64,000 nucleotides of DNA from Synanceia verrucosa (GCA_029721515.1 CM056568.1:310001-374000), one strand, 5' to 3'; positions 32,326-43,339 are shown, counted from the stretch's first letter. Numbers and translations: made by a program. Notes: generated by a model from the letters alone, not told the origin.

Positions 32326-34960
32326 AGAATAGAACAGAATAGAATAGATTTACTTTGTTGATCCCAACCTGGGACATTATGTTGTAGCAGCAGCAAGAGA
32401 TAGAATCACAGTTAAAAAAGCAATATGAAGAACAGAGAAATATTACTAATAATTATACAATACATACAACAATTACACAATATTACTAATAATTATACAA
32501 TACAGAAGTACAATACAGAAGCATCGTACTTGAAGTATAAAATGTGTATGCAGATAAATAATTATGACTTGTGGTGATATTTATAGTGCAAATAAACAGG
32601 TGCAGTGAACAGGTAATTAAATAACAGGTATGACTAGAAATAGTGCAAATAAATAAACAGTAAGGTGCAGTGAACTGGAGATGAACAGTATCATATGAAG
32701 TGACAATTATAACTCTATTAACAGTGCAAATAGTAAGGTGCAGTTAACAGACGAACAGTATGATATGATATGACAATTACAATTCTGTAATTGTATAGCA
32801 GTGCAAACAAACAGACAGGTGCATGACTCAGCGTTGTATTGAAAGTCAGTGGTGTATAAGGTGAAGAGGAAAGGAGAGAGCACAGTCCCCTGTGGAGCTC
32901 CTATATCACTGACCACCACATCAGACAGGACACTGTGTCCTGCCTGTCAGGTAGCTAGTGATCCAGGAGATCACTGAGCCACTGACACCCATCTTTTCAC
33001 CCAGCAGCAGAGGCTGGATGGTGTTAAAGGCACTGGAGAAATCAAAGAATGTGATCCTCACATGGTCTCCTCCACCATCCAGATGCATATGAGCTCACTG
33101 CAGCATGTAGATGACAGCATTATTGACTCCTAAATGGGGCTGATAGGCAAATTGTAAAGGGTCCAGAAACATCCTCACCTGTGGCCTCATCTGGGCCAGG
33201 ACCAGTCTCTCCAGGATCTTGATCACATGGGATGTGAGAGAGACTGGTCTGTAGTCTGCTGGATCAAATGGATGACTTCCACAGGACCGGGATTTTCTCC
33301 TGACTCAGGCTCAGGTTGTACAGGTGTCTCAGCACAGGTGACAGCTGGCTGGCAAAGGTCTTCAGGATCCTGGGGGTGATGCCATCAGGGCCTGCAGCAT
33401 TGTGCTGGTTCAGTCTTTCCAGCTGCCTCTTTACCTGGCCTGTAGTCACAGTTGGGCAGGGGCTGGTGTTGATGTTATCAGTGGAGGAGGAGAGAGTGGT
33501 GGTGTGAGTGTGGGGGGGAATGGAGGTGACGATGGGGGAGATGACAGGAGGTGAGCTAAACCTGTTGGAAAACAGGTTGAGCTGGTTTGCTCTGTCCAGG
33601 CTCCCTGATGTCTGCCTGTCTTTCCACTTCATTCCAGTGATGTTCTTCATCCCTGTCCACACCATGTCCTCAGCTCCTATCTGAGTTCATGCTGCACCCT
33701 CCTCTGCTCCTCTCTGTCTCCAGACCTGAAAGCCCTCTTCTCGTTCAGGAGAGCTTTCAGGTCACTGGTGATCCAGGGCTTGTTGTTGGGGAAGCAGTGA
33801 ACAGTCCGTGTTGGCATGGTGGTGTCCTCACAGAATCTGATGTATTCTGTGATGCAGTCGGTCATGTCATCTATGTCCTCCCCATGTCGATCACAGATAA
33901 CATCCCAGTTTGTTGACTCGAAGCAGTCTTGAAGTGCATCAGCAGCGTCCTGTGTCCACTTCCTCACCATCCTGGTGTGAACAGGCTTCCTCCTCACAAG
34001 AGGGACATACTTTGGTGTCAACTTCACCAAGTTGTAATCTGATCTGCCAAGTGGCGGGAGGGCAGAGGACAGGGCAGCATCATTGGCATTTGCATACAGG
34101 AGATCCAGTATCTTGTTGTCTCTGGTGGGGCAATCGACGTACTGGTGGAAGATATTTAAGGTGTTGTTTCATGAGGCATAGGTGAAATCTTCTGTAATCA
34201 CCATAAATGCATCCGGCTGTTCAGTCTGGAGTCTGGTGCGGTGGAGCTGATGATGTCACAGGCCACCACTGCATCAGCTGATGGGAGATATGAACAGAGA
34301 CCACAATGGTGGATGTAAATTCTCTCGGTAGATAGTACGGACACATTCCCACAGCAAGCAGTTCAATGTGCAGGGTTGTCTCAGGCGCTCCTTCACGTTC
34401 ACATGTCCGGCGTTACACCACCTCTCACTCATGTAAAGTGCAAGCCCTCCTCCCTTCTTCTTCCTGCTGCTAGCACAGTCTCTGTCTCTCCATACCAAAC
34501 TGAAGCTTGGACCATGATGCTGTTGTCCAGGATAGCGGGTGTAGCCATGTCTCAGTGAAACACATCATGCTACACTCCTGGTATTCCCGCTGGGTCTTCA
34601 CAAGCGCCGCTAGCTTGTCTGTCTAATTCCCCAAAGACCTCACATTTCCCATAATGATCGCTGGGACCGCAGGTTTAAGTCTTCTTCTTTTCTCCCTCCG
34701 TTTAAATCCAGATCTGCAACCCCAGCGTCTCCTCTGTAACTCCTCCGGGATCACAGGTCTGTCTCCGGGCAGCAGCATGGGCTTACACAGCATGATCAGC
34801 TGTTCACGTGTGTAAACAATACCTCCACTCGTCGCGGTGAAGTTCTCCATTACAAAGAGTATCAAAAGTAACAGAAGAACTTGAAGAAAAGCAGAAAAAA
34901 CGTAGTCCAGCCATTGTCATAAAAGTCACTGACAGAAAGAGTACACAAGAAGGGATTAAA
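32326..34960 (-). mobile_element. Rex1-like (CR1/jockey group) LINE, internally deleted
   Basis: The minus-strand order from 34865 is: ORF2 N-terminus (LPGDRPVIPEELQRRRWGCR, IIMGNVRSLGN), endonuclease pieces (RKKKGGGLALYMSERWCNAG), a linker (KWTQDAADALQDCFES, NNKPWITSDLKALLNEKRAF, 34030-33677), RT start (NAAGPDGITPRILKTF, 33450-33350) and GAPQGTVLSPFLFTLYTTDF (about 32840-32905). It then passes directly to the 3'UTR and a GAATA tail (32326-32347). The catalytic FSDD segment and everything after it are deleted. Multiple frameshifts. Dead copy. Confidence 0.75.
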
Positions 34961-35047
34961 ACTAACAAAAAATACAAATGTTAAAGGTACACAATGGGAG
35001 CTGCTGCCACAGGCCCAGCATGGCGCCATCTTGTGATAGTGCTCCAT

Positions 35048-35290
35048 GGATGAGCCCAGACACAGGACTCGAGAGACAGATGAAGATGCAACCACAAAAG
35101 GTCTTTATTGAATAAGGCAGGCAGGAATGAGAGTGCAGTGCCCCAGCAGGGAAGGTGGAGGAGAGTGCGTGCCACCAAGCAAAAGGAGACGCGTGCCCGG
35201 GAATCCCTACGCTGGCCTACGCTCAACTATAAACGGGGGAGAAATCAAAATCACTCGCAAAGTGCGAGGAGAAAAACACTTAACCAATTA
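35048..35290 (-). repeat. LTR-like fragment related to copy b
   Basis: GAGCCCAGACACAGGACTCG, GATGCAACCACAAAAGGTCT and GCCCCAGCAGGGAAGG align with the 30838-31030 end of the LTR-like unit. On the minus strand CAATAAAGACCTTTTGTGG is a plausible polyadenylation signal. Confidence 0.55.
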
Positions 35291-35304
35291 CCTGGAAAAA
35301 ATAA

Positions 35305-35558
35305 TGATCTCTTCTTCAGTTGACTGTGGAATATTTAGGAGCGAGGAAATTTCACGACTGGATTTGTTGCACAGGTGGCATCCTATCACAGTTCCACGCT
35401 GGAATTCACTGAGCTCCTGAGAGTGACCCATTCTTTCACAAATGTTTTTAAAAGCAGCCTGCATGCCTAGGTGCTTGATTTTATACACCTGTGGCCATGG
35501 AAGTGATTGGAACACCTGATTCTGATTATTTGGATGGAATACTTTTGGCCATATAGTG
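35305..35558 (-). mobile_element. Tc1-type end fragment
   Basis: Minus strand from 35558: CACTATATGGCCAAAAGTAT, CAGAATCAGGTGTTCCAATC, then the N-terminal transposase leader sequence as in the element at 44989-46084. TA follows at 35559-35560. Truncated after about 250 bp. Confidence 0.8.
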
Positions 35559-35829
35559 TATTATTTGTGCTATGGCTGAATACTTGATGGTCATTATTTA
35601 CTGTGAGATGTGCTTCAACTTCCCATCTTGTGTTAGTTGAGTGAGTTGAAACTAAAACTTGACAAGTACATCCATCACATGAATATGAAATTTAATTAAA
35701 CCAACAAGTCACAACAAAAGTTCACTCTCACGAGGGAGGCAAAAACACAGTTTATTTTAGTTAAGTTTAGTTTAGGCCTAGAAGGATGTGTCAAATAAGC
35801 CAAGAAGAATTTTGTATCGAGGCTTGTGT

Positions 35830-37335
35830 TAGAATAGAATAGAATAGAATAGTTTAGAATAGAATAGAATAGTTTTTTTATTCATCCCCCTTGGGGGGAA
35901 ATTTACCTGCCACAGCAACAAAGACAAAAACACAGACACAATAGTAATAATAATAAAATAGAATAGAATAGAATAAAAATATTTACATATTTACAATGAA
36001 CTAAAATACAATGGAAAAATATATAGATATATATACTTGTACAGATGAAACTGTTTAAAACACAATTATTATTGTGGCAGTGCAATTTTCTATTTTTTTG
36101 TGCAAAGTGGTAGTGTGATGACAATGACAATAACAATGACAGTGATGGAGATGGAGATGAGTCCAGATTGTGTTTACATCAGCCAGTGATGCTGATGTTG
36201 TAAAGTTTTATTGCTGATGGTATGAATGACCTGCGGTAGCGCTCCTTCTTGCAGGGTGGAAGTCTCAGTCTGCAGCTGAAGGAGCTGCTTAAAGCCTCCA
36301 CAGTCCCATGTAGAGGGTGAGAGGGGTTGTCCATGATGGAGGTGAGCTTAGCTAACATCCTCCTCTCACCCACCTCCTCTATGGAGTCCAGGGAGCAGTC
36401 CAGGACAGAGCTGGCCCTCCTGACCAGCCTGTTCAGTCTCTTCCTGTTTCTCTCTGTGCTCCCTGCTCCCCAGCAGACCACTGCATAAAAGACTGCAGAC
36501 GCTCCCACAGTGTCATAAAAGGTCCTGAGCAGAGTCCTGCAAACTCCAAAGGACCTCAGTCTCCTCAGCAGGTGGAGACGACTTTGGCCCTTCTTGTACA
36601 GGACATCTGTGTTGTGAGTCCAGTCCAGTTTATTGTTGAGGTGAACACCCAGGTACCTATAGCTCTCCACCATTTCTATGTCCAGGCCCTGGATGTTCAC
36701 TGGTGCTGTCTGGGGTGTCTTCCTCCTGCGGAAGTCAATGACCATCTCCTTGGTCTTACTGGCATTGAGCTGAAGGTGGTTATGCTCACACCAGTCGACA
36801 AAGCCAGTGATGACGGTCCTGTACTCCCGATCGTCCCCCTCAGACACACATCCAGCAATAGCTGTGTCGTCGGAGAACTTCTGGAGGTGACAGCTCCCAG
36901 AGTTGTATCTGAAGTCCGATGTGTACAGGGTGAAGAGAAAGGGGGAGAGCACTGTCCCCTGTGGGGCCCCCGTGCTGCAGACTACCATGTCCAACACACA
37001 GTTCTGAAGCCTCACGTACTGTGGTCTGTTGGTGAGGTAGTCTATGGTCCATGCAGCCAGGTGACAGTCTACTCCCACACTTTCAAGCTTCCCCCTGAGC
37101 AGAGAAGGCTGGATCGTGTTGAAAGCACTGGAGAAATCAAAGAACATGATCCTCACAGTGCTGCCAGTGTTCTCCAGGTGAGTCAGTGATCTGTGCAGCA
37201 GGTAGATTACTGCATCATCCACTCCGATGTTTGGTTGGTAGGCAAACTGCAGCGGGTCCAGATGTGAGCTCACCATGGGGCGGAGGTTTCTCAACACGAT
37301 CCTCTCCAGGGTCTTCATCAGATGAGAAGTGAGGT
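35830..37335 (-). mobile_element. 5'-truncated Rex1-like LINE with open RT domain
   Basis: 3' tail of GAATA repeats (35831-35870) followed, in minus orientation, by a 3'UTR and an uninterrupted RT C-terminal ORF (37318-36179). Homologous sequence stops abruptly at about 37335, just upstream of TSHLMKTLERIV, as expected for 5' truncation during reverse transcription. GAATA-type tails and the FSDD motif fit the Rex1/CR1 group. Confidence 0.8.
36179..37318 (-). CDS. Rex1-like LINE reverse transcriptase, C-terminal 379 residues
   Basis: Open frame MKTLERIVLRNLRPMVSSHL through YNISITG. RT motifs in order: DPLQFAYQPNIGVDDAV (finger/palm), MFFDFSSAFNTIQPSLL (catalytic Asp), STGAPQGTVLSPFLFTLYTS, the catalytic FSDDTAIAG, and SYRYLGVHLNNKLDW (thumb-proximal). 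The conserved C-terminal CR1/Rex1 domain (RLHLLRRLRSFGVCRTLL, FYAVVCWGAGS, SFIPSAIKLYN) follows. It lacks the endonuclease and the first RT blocks, so it cannot mobilise itself, yet no stop has accumulated, which argues for a recent insertion. Confidence 0.85.
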   Translation of the reverse strand: MKTLERIVLRNLRPMVSSHLDPLQFAYQPNIGVDDAVIYLLHRSLTHLENTGSTVRIMFFDFSSAFNTIQPSLLRGKLESVGVDCHLAAWTIDYLTNRPQYVRLQNCVLDMVVCSTGAPQGTVLSPFLFTLYTSDFRYNSGSCHLQKFSDDTAIAGCVSEGDDREYRTVITGFVDWCEHNHLQLNASKTKEMVIDFRRRKTPQTAPVNIQGLDIEMVESYRYLGVHLNNKLDWTHNTDVLYKKGQSRLHLLRRLRSFGVCRTLLRTFYDTVGASAVFYAVVCWGAGSTERNRKRLNRLVRRASSVLDCSLDSIEEVGERRMLAKLTSIMDNPSHPLHGTVEALSSSFSCRLRLPPCKKERYRRSFIPSAIKLYNISITG

Positions 37336-37869
37336 GTTGATGACGTATGTGTTTATGTTCAATGCCTCGCTAGCTGGTCATACCATGTGACTGGTTCAGG
37401 AAGTGCTTCATGGGTTTAGTGTGTAATTCATGTAACAAGTAGCAAAGTGCAATGGACCCCCCTTATAATAATAATAATAATCATAAACTGGGTTAGGGTT
37501 AGAAGAAAAAAAATATACATACACGTTGTCTTGTGGACTCCACTGGGCATTTTTGGTGGGGGTGGAGGGATTTTTTTTCCCATCTGGGAACATTTTGAGA
37601 TGATATCTAACTTCAGCACCATAGCTGCACCCCTAATAAAGTATGCATAGTAATAAATTATTATTAATAATAGCTTAATAAAAATAAATGTGACACCGCA
37701 GCAAATCCATTGTTCTAATTACTTTCCAACTAATTTCTGGTATTTTAAAAGGTGACGTGTCTGTCTGTGTTCAAAAGAACTTAAATACCAACCAAGTAAC
37801 ACAAGTACATTCACGTCACATCCCTCTCCCCAATTTATTTCAACTTTCACTTTTGACCCTACTAAAAAA
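37336..37869 (+). other. Unassigned sequence
   Basis: Includes a short (TAA)n run at 37463-37482 and T/G-rich sequence at 37540-37580. No gene seen. Confidence 0.5.
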
Positions 37870-38090
37870 CAGCTTAGAACAGCTTAGGCTGGTTAAGTTG
37901 GTTTTGGTCAGCTGGTCTTAGGTGGTCAAGTCACGCTGGTGAGGCTGGTCTTAGCTGGTTAAGCTGGTCTTAGCTGGTTGGGCTGGTCTTTGCTGGTTAG
38001 GGTGGTCTTTGCTGGTCAAACTGGTCTTAGCTAGTCAGGGTGGTCTTAGCTGGTCTCAGCTGGCCTTGGCTGGTCATGATGGTGTAAACT
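37870..38090. repeat. GCTGGT minisatellite
   Basis: About twenty imperfect units of GCTGGTCTTA / GCTGGTTAAG type, roughly 10-11 bp each and paired into about 21-bp higher units. Confidence 0.85.
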
Positions 38091-38714
38091 GATCTGCCAA
38101 ATTGGAAACAGATTGTGACAGTTTGGGTCTGGGAACTTTAATTTTGTGTTATTTTAATTAGATTAGATAAAAATAAAATAAATTAGATTTGGTTTATCTG
38201 TTTTACTTCAAACTCACACAAAGGATGCCAGTGTACATATACAGACACCCACACATTAAACAACACACAGAATGAAACATACACTCAAGGCAAGCCAAGG
38301 CAAAATCATATATTGCAACAAATGCAAGCAATTTTTACAAAAACCATCCAAGCAATGCAACAAAATCCAAGGAAAAATCCAAATCAGTTGGGTTTCTCAA
38401 ACAACCATTTTTCAAAAAATGACAAAAGGAAAGAAAAAAAATGAATCAGTTCACTTTCTCAGGTCCAGAAGAGCCAAAAGCATTGAGTTCAGTTCTGTGC
38501 AGTTGCTAGGACTTTTGAAATATAAAAGTAAAGGTACTCACTATCACCGTCCTGTCAGTCAGTCAGTCCATCCAATCTGGGATTTGGTGCTGGTCGGTGG
38601 CTTGTACAGGAGACCTGCTTTTCAATGAACCTCAAGCTTCTCTCTGTCTCCACTCTCTTTTGTTTTCCTCATTCATTCATTCATTCAGTCAGCAGGCAAG
38701 TTTTGGCGTAGCCT
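38091..38714 (+). other. Unassigned sequence
   Basis: A/T-rich sequence with a CATT run (about 38670-38690). The 118-residue ORF at 38272-38628 is Lys/Gln-rich low complexity and has no recognised domain. Confidence 0.45.
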
Positions 38715-40065
38715 AGTTCTTTTAAAGAACAGGTGTGTGTGGACCCAAGAGCAAAGGGCAAAGCATAAGTACAATGTCCAAAATCCAGCTCTTTAATCCA
38801 AAAAACGTAGCAAAAGTAAAAATCCAGAAAGGCAGTCAAAACCGGGCAACAAAGCAGACAAGGAATAAGCAAAATTCAAAAGCCACAAATTAAATACAGA
38901 TCCTGACAGTACCACCCCCCTCCTTTAAAGGACGTCTCTGGATGTCCCTGGAATGTCTGGGTTCAGTCTATGAAATTCTCATATCAGAGTCTTATCATTG
39001 ATGTCCCTCGCAGAGACTCAAGACCTCTCCTCCGGGCCGTACCCCTCCCAGTCAACGAGGTACTGGCGGTCCCTGCCTCTACGATGGACAGCCAACAGTT
39101 TTTTTGACTGAGTAAACAGGACCACCATCAATGAAATTGGGTGGAGGAGGTGGGTCAGAGGGAGGGACCAAACCTGCTGCCTTCACCGTCTCTCTGGCAG
39201 AGGGCAACTTAGGGAGGGCAATGAAGTGAGCCATCTTAGAAAAACGGTCAATGATGGTCAATGATGGGGTGACTGTCTTACCCTCCTGAAGGAGGCAACC
39301 CAGTAACAAAAACCATAGACACATGAGACCAGGAGCAGTGTGGAACAGGCAAAGACCTGAGAAGACCAGTAGGAGGGCTGCGGGAGATCTTGCTGGGGGC
39401 ACAGACAGAACAGGCAGAGACAAAATCACTGGTATCCTCCCTGAGGGAGGGCCACCACAAACATTGAGTTATAAGACTCAGTGTTGTACTCACCCCAGGA
39501 TGACAGCTCATCGGGGAGGAGTGCCCCCACTGCAGGACAAAGGAACGGAGCGGACCTGGAACAAAGAGGCAGCCAGGAGGACAACCATCAGGAATCTGGG
39601 ACTCCGAAAGTGCGTGTTGGACCTCCTTCTCAATGTCCCAAGTCACCGCCCAGACCAACCAGTCGGAGGGCAGGATGGGAGCTGCATCCCGAGGGCGGTC
39701 TCCCTCCTCAAACTGCCTTGAAAGGGCATCTGGTTTGACATTATGAAACCTCGGATGATAAGACGGTGAAGTTAAATCTGGTGAAGAACAATGCCCACCT
39801 GGCCTGCCTGGAGTTGAGCCTCTTAGCTCCATGGATGTACTCCAGGTTTTTGTGGTCAGTCCAGACTATAAATGGCTGCTCTGCCCCCTCCAACCAGTGC
39901 CTCCTCTCCTCCAGTGTCAACTTCATGGCTAGAAGCTCCCGGTTTCCCATGTCATAGTTGCTGTAGGAGCCATAAGTGGGTTTGTTGTATTTTCTGTGAC
40001 CATTGGTATTGCCGAGGTACATAAGAACCCCCTGCAGCACATGCAGAAGACTAGGGTTGAGCTTA
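38715..40065 (-). mobile_element. Chromodomain Ty3/gypsy element, 3' part (RNase H, integrase, chromodomain, LTR)
   Basis: In minus-strand order: RNase H (40040-39741, [43 protein letters not shown]), VKPDALSRQ linker, integrase zinc finger ([21 protein letters not shown]), and the start of the integrase core ([20 protein letters not shown]). A direct jump follows to [20 protein letters not shown] and a chromodomain ([19 protein letters not shown]). An LTR starting TGTCAGGATC at 38907 closes it. Most of the integrase catalytic core is deleted. Stops and shifts are present. Confidence 0.85.
39278..39832 (-). pseudogene. Gypsy pol: RNase H end, integrase zinc finger and core start
   Basis: 184-residue open frame with [20 protein letters not shown], the HHCC finger (H in QWGHSS, H in CHPGVS, C-x2-C in CSVCAP) and [16 protein letters not shown], which leads into the integrase core. 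The following [13 protein letters not shown] lies in an overlapping frame (39429-39079), so a frameshift occurs at about 39285. The catalytic D-D-E residues beyond the first Asp are absent. The integrase would insert the cDNA, and the chromodomain would direct it to marked chromatin. Confidence 0.8.
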
Positions 40066-41150
40066 GCTTAGTTCTTGTGGATATAGATAGGGGGAACAAC
40101 AAGATAATAAGTCCACTCGCTCTTTTGTGTACCTTATAAAAGAGCGAGTAAGTTTTGATTGTCTCTTACTTGTTTCATTTCCAACATTTGACCTGGTGTC
40201 ACTTGTCTCCATTTTTTATTCATAAAAATAAAAGCAACGCAAATAATAAATAAAAATAAAATAAAGGTGCTGTTTTGTTGTAATTGCAGATTTGTGTCAG
40301 TTTTGGATTATTGGATTATTTTTATGAATAAAAAATGGAGACAAGTGACACCAGGTCAAATGTTGGAAATTCCAGAGATCAAGGCAGATGTGGTTAGTGG
40401 TTTGGAGTAAAGGTCTAGGTAAATGATAGGGTTCAGAGCTGTCACTCACCTTTGCACTCTCACATGCACCCACTGTCCCTGTCCTGATCGTATGGCTGCG
40501 CTCCCAGTAAAATCACATGTCCACCTTTTAAATGAGACGCAAAAGAGGGAAAAGGAGGGGGAATGAATGAGGAGGTAGATGCCGGTTATCGTTTGACAGT
40601 CTCCTCTTCAGAATATAAACTAAACACGGCCTTGAAGCGGAGATAGATTATGTCTTGGATTACTTTCCTGTCGGCATTAAACTCGTGCCCGTCATCCAGG
40701 AGGTGAGATTGATCCTTTTTTTCTCCTTTTGTTTTTTTTGATTGTGGGAACTGAAAGACTGTCGTGCCATAATCCTTAGATTTCTGTGATAATCTTGGAC
40801 CAGTATTGTTATTAATTTTGGTGGGCTTTGGATAAAGACTGAGATTTTTTTTTGTATTCCTATTTTTTCGGGATTTGTGATGGATCAAAAGAAACGCCTT
40901 GTGCGCATTTTTTTTTTGTTGTGCCGCGTCCGCGGTGTGGGACTATTTAACTATTAAAGACACTAGTATTTTTTTTCCCTCCTCTATCCGTTTCACTTCA
41001 CTTACGAAAACCACTTAAATAAAACTTAGCACTTGAGTGATTATGCCTGAATTCATGTTTTTATGAACCAATGACGTTAATCTGATGACAGCTCTCTGTG
41101 AGTTTGTTACACAGTAAATCCACAGATTTCTGTGGCAAGATTGGACAAGC
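40066..41150 (+). other. Junction sequence with 55-bp inverted repeat; possible BEL/Pao leader
   Basis: Holds a 12-bp hairpin (40115-40126 / 40138-40149), a perfect 55-bp inverted repeat (40177-40231 / 40316-40370) and T-rich sequence up to the BEL/Pao coding region. By position it may be the BEL/Pao LTR and leader, but no LTR pair was found. Confidence 0.45.
40177..40370. repeat. Perfect 55-bp inverted repeat with 84-bp loop
   Basis: Left arm 40177-40231 (starts ATTTCCAACATTTGACCTGG) is the exact reverse complement of the right arm 40316-40370 (ends CCAGGTCAAATGTTGGAAAT). No mismatch was found over 55 positions. Flanking bases do not pair. Confidence 0.95.
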
Positions 41151-41167
41151 TATGGAACAGCAGTTAA

Positions 41168-42957
41168 ATGTTACCTGAAAAACGTCAGGAAGAACAACTT
41201 GGGTTATCAAAAGAGGATGAACAATTCATTGAAATGGTTTCAGAGACTGCCAAGCTGGTTGATGGTCACTACAGCATTGGCTTGCCGGTAAAGCACAAAC
41301 TTCTCAACATGCCAAACAATAAAATTGTTGCAGAACAACGTGCGTTGAGCCTCAAAAAAACGCCTGGTCAGGGATGAATCCTTTCGTTTGGATTATGTTG
41401 AGTTCATGTCCAAGATGGTCAACAATGGTTATGAGGGGAGTTCCACCTGAGCAGTTGGCACGTTGCAATGGAAGGGTGTGGTATTTACTACACAATGGTG
41501 TGTATCACCCTCAAAAGAAAAGGCTGCGGGTTGTTTTTTATTGTGGTGCCACGTTCCAGGGCACCTCTTTGAACTCCCAGCTGTTTCAAGGTCCTGACCT
41601 TAGGAGCTCTTTGGTTGGTATTCTCACTCGGTTTCATAAGGAGCCTGTGGTGCTTATGGCAGATGTTGAGGCCATGTTTCACCAGGTCCGGGTGCCAGCT
41701 GAGGACTGTGACCTGTTGAGGTTCTTGTGGTGGCCTGAAGGTGACTGCAGTCAGGAGCTGGTGGAGTATAGAATGGTTGCTCATCTGTTTGGTGTCGCAT
41801 CTTCCCCAAGCTGTGCTTCTTTTGCTTTGCACAAGTGTGCTGAAGACAACCATGAGTGTTATAATCCTATGGCCGTTCAGACACTGTTGCAGCATTTTTA
41901 CGTTGATGACTGCTTGGTTTCTGCTGCTTCTGAAGGAGAAGCTGTAGCTCTGTGTAAAGAGCTTAGTGCTTTGTGTGCAGAAGGTGGGTTTAAGCTCAAC
42001 AAATGAATTGGTAACAGATGCTCTGTTCTTGTAAACATACTTTCGGAAGAAAGGGCTAAAGAAGTGAAAAATTTGGATTTGGACATTACCTGTGGAGCAA
42101 GTCTTGGGCGTGCAGTGGTGTGTGCAGGCAGACGCTTTCAAATTCAAGATCATACTGAAAGACCGTCCACTCACAAGGAGAGGGATGTTGTCAGTTATCA
42201 GTTCAATTTATGATCACCTCGGTTTCCTATCACCCATTTTATCTGCCAAGAAGCTCATCCAAGATCTCTGTAGGAGATGACTGGGGTGGGATGATCCCTT
42301 GTTGCCCTCTCTGGCTGGAGACTGGATGGCCTGGCTGGATGATCTACCTCTTCTTGAACAATAGGAGGTCAGTAGGTGCTTGAAACCTGTGGACTTTGGT
42401 AATCTCGTTTCTGCAGAGCTCCACCTTTTTGCGGATGCTAGCGAGGAAGGCTTTGGAACAGTGACCTACCCGTTGCTTCATGAAAACAATGGCAAAGCTC
42501 ATAGTGCTTTTATAACGGGTAAGGCACGTAGTGCACCACTCAAACCTGTCACCATTCCATGTATGGAGTTGACTGCAGCAGTGGTAGCCAGTAGGATGGA
42601 TAAGCTTTTGGACGGACAGCACTTCTGTTCTAAAGTACATCAAAAATGAGACCTCACGATTTAAAATCTTCATTGCAAACAGAGTGCCTGAGATCCTCCA
42701 GTTGTCCATTGCCTCCCGATGGAGGTATGTGAGCACCTTGAGCAACCCTGCAGATTTGGCTTCCAGAGGTGCTAAGGTTGAGTCTTTCCCCAAGCATGGG
42801 TTTTGGTTATGTGGTCCTGGGTTTTTGTTGGAACCTGAAAGTGAGTGGCCGAAGAACCCTGAGGTTGCGGCAGAACCTCTAGTTGGAGATCCAGAGGTAA
42901 AGGCGGTGATGGTGAACACCATGCATGTTGAGCAAGCAAATCCAGTAGAGAAGCTAC
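41168..42957 (+). pseudogene. BEL/Pao retrotransposon pol fragment
   Basis: Consecutive plus-strand frames: VSETAKLVDGHYSIGLPVKH (41240-41300); the RT block 41374-42006 with VVFYCGATFQGTSLNSQL, LMADVEAMFHQVRV (catalytic Asp), LFGVASSPSCASFALHKCA and the catalytic FYVDDCLVSA at about 41896-41925. A TGA stop after LNK follows, then QVLGVQWCVQADAFKFKI and RRGMLSVISSIYDHLGFLSP (42092-42280). The RNase H-like part reads HLFADASEEGFGTVTYPLL and PCMELTAAVVASRMDKLL (42380-42649). Then SIASRWRYVSTLSNPADLAS (42684-42965). This is BEL/Pao order. At least one stop and two frameshifts; protease and integrase are not seen. Confidence 0.85.
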
Positions 42958-43320
42958 TCCAGTAGAGAAGTTCCGGATGAAACAGCGATAAAAGTTGACA
43001 AAAACCAGAAGGTGTTGGAGCTGTTTCCAGTCGGTGGGCACAGGCCAGTGTAAGCTTTTTCTGGACAAGGAACAAGCAAAATCCAAAAGTCACAAAGATA
43101 CCAACAGGGGTCATACAAGGGAAGCAACAGGACAAAATCGCAAGCAAGCTTGAACACGCAGTAACAAGGACAATCTGGCAAAGACACAGGGAATGAGGCA
43201 GGGCTTAAATACACAAGGAAATGAGACACAGGTGAAAGACTAGGGCAGAGACAGCAATCAAAAAAGGAGGGAAAAAACAGGAAGTAAAACTCATAACAAC
43301 ACAGCAGAACCTAGACTACA
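42957..43320 (-). mobile_element. Chromodomain gypsy element, other half: LTR and RT end
   Basis: Minus strand: a probable LTR (43315-43062) with GTATTTAAGCC as TATA-like box and GACTTTTGGATTTTGCTTGT, which matches the LTR at 38715-38907. It runs straight into LHWPVPTDWKQLQHLLVFVN and FYRCFIRNFSTGVASLLDLL (43060-42960), the end of a gypsy RT. Colinear and same orientation as the half at 38715-40065, so the BEL/Pao fragment appears to sit inside one gypsy element. Gag, protease and most RT are deleted. Confidence 0.7.
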
Positions 43321-43339
43321 AAATAAAACCTACAGAATA

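Noticed and set aside
36572..37189. 205-codon plus-strand ORF
   Set aside because: Antisense shadow of the LINE RT on the minus strand; no domain of its own.
37490..37503. Telomere-like GGGTTAGGGTTAG
   Set aside because: Only two units; too short for an interstitial telomeric site.
37900..38090. Chi-like GCTGGTGG recombination sites
   Set aside because: Chi is a bacterial RecBCD signal; here the hexamer is simply the minisatellite unit in a vertebrate genome.
38272..38628. 118-codon Lys/Gln-rich plus-strand ORF
   Set aside because: Low complexity, no domain, no splice or promoter context.
41488..42174. 228-codon minus-strand ORF
   Set aside because: Antisense shadow of the BEL/Pao RT.
42344..43147. 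267-codon minus-strand ORF as one gene
   Set aside because: Most of it is antisense to BEL/Pao; only its right part overlaps real gypsy coding, in a different frame.
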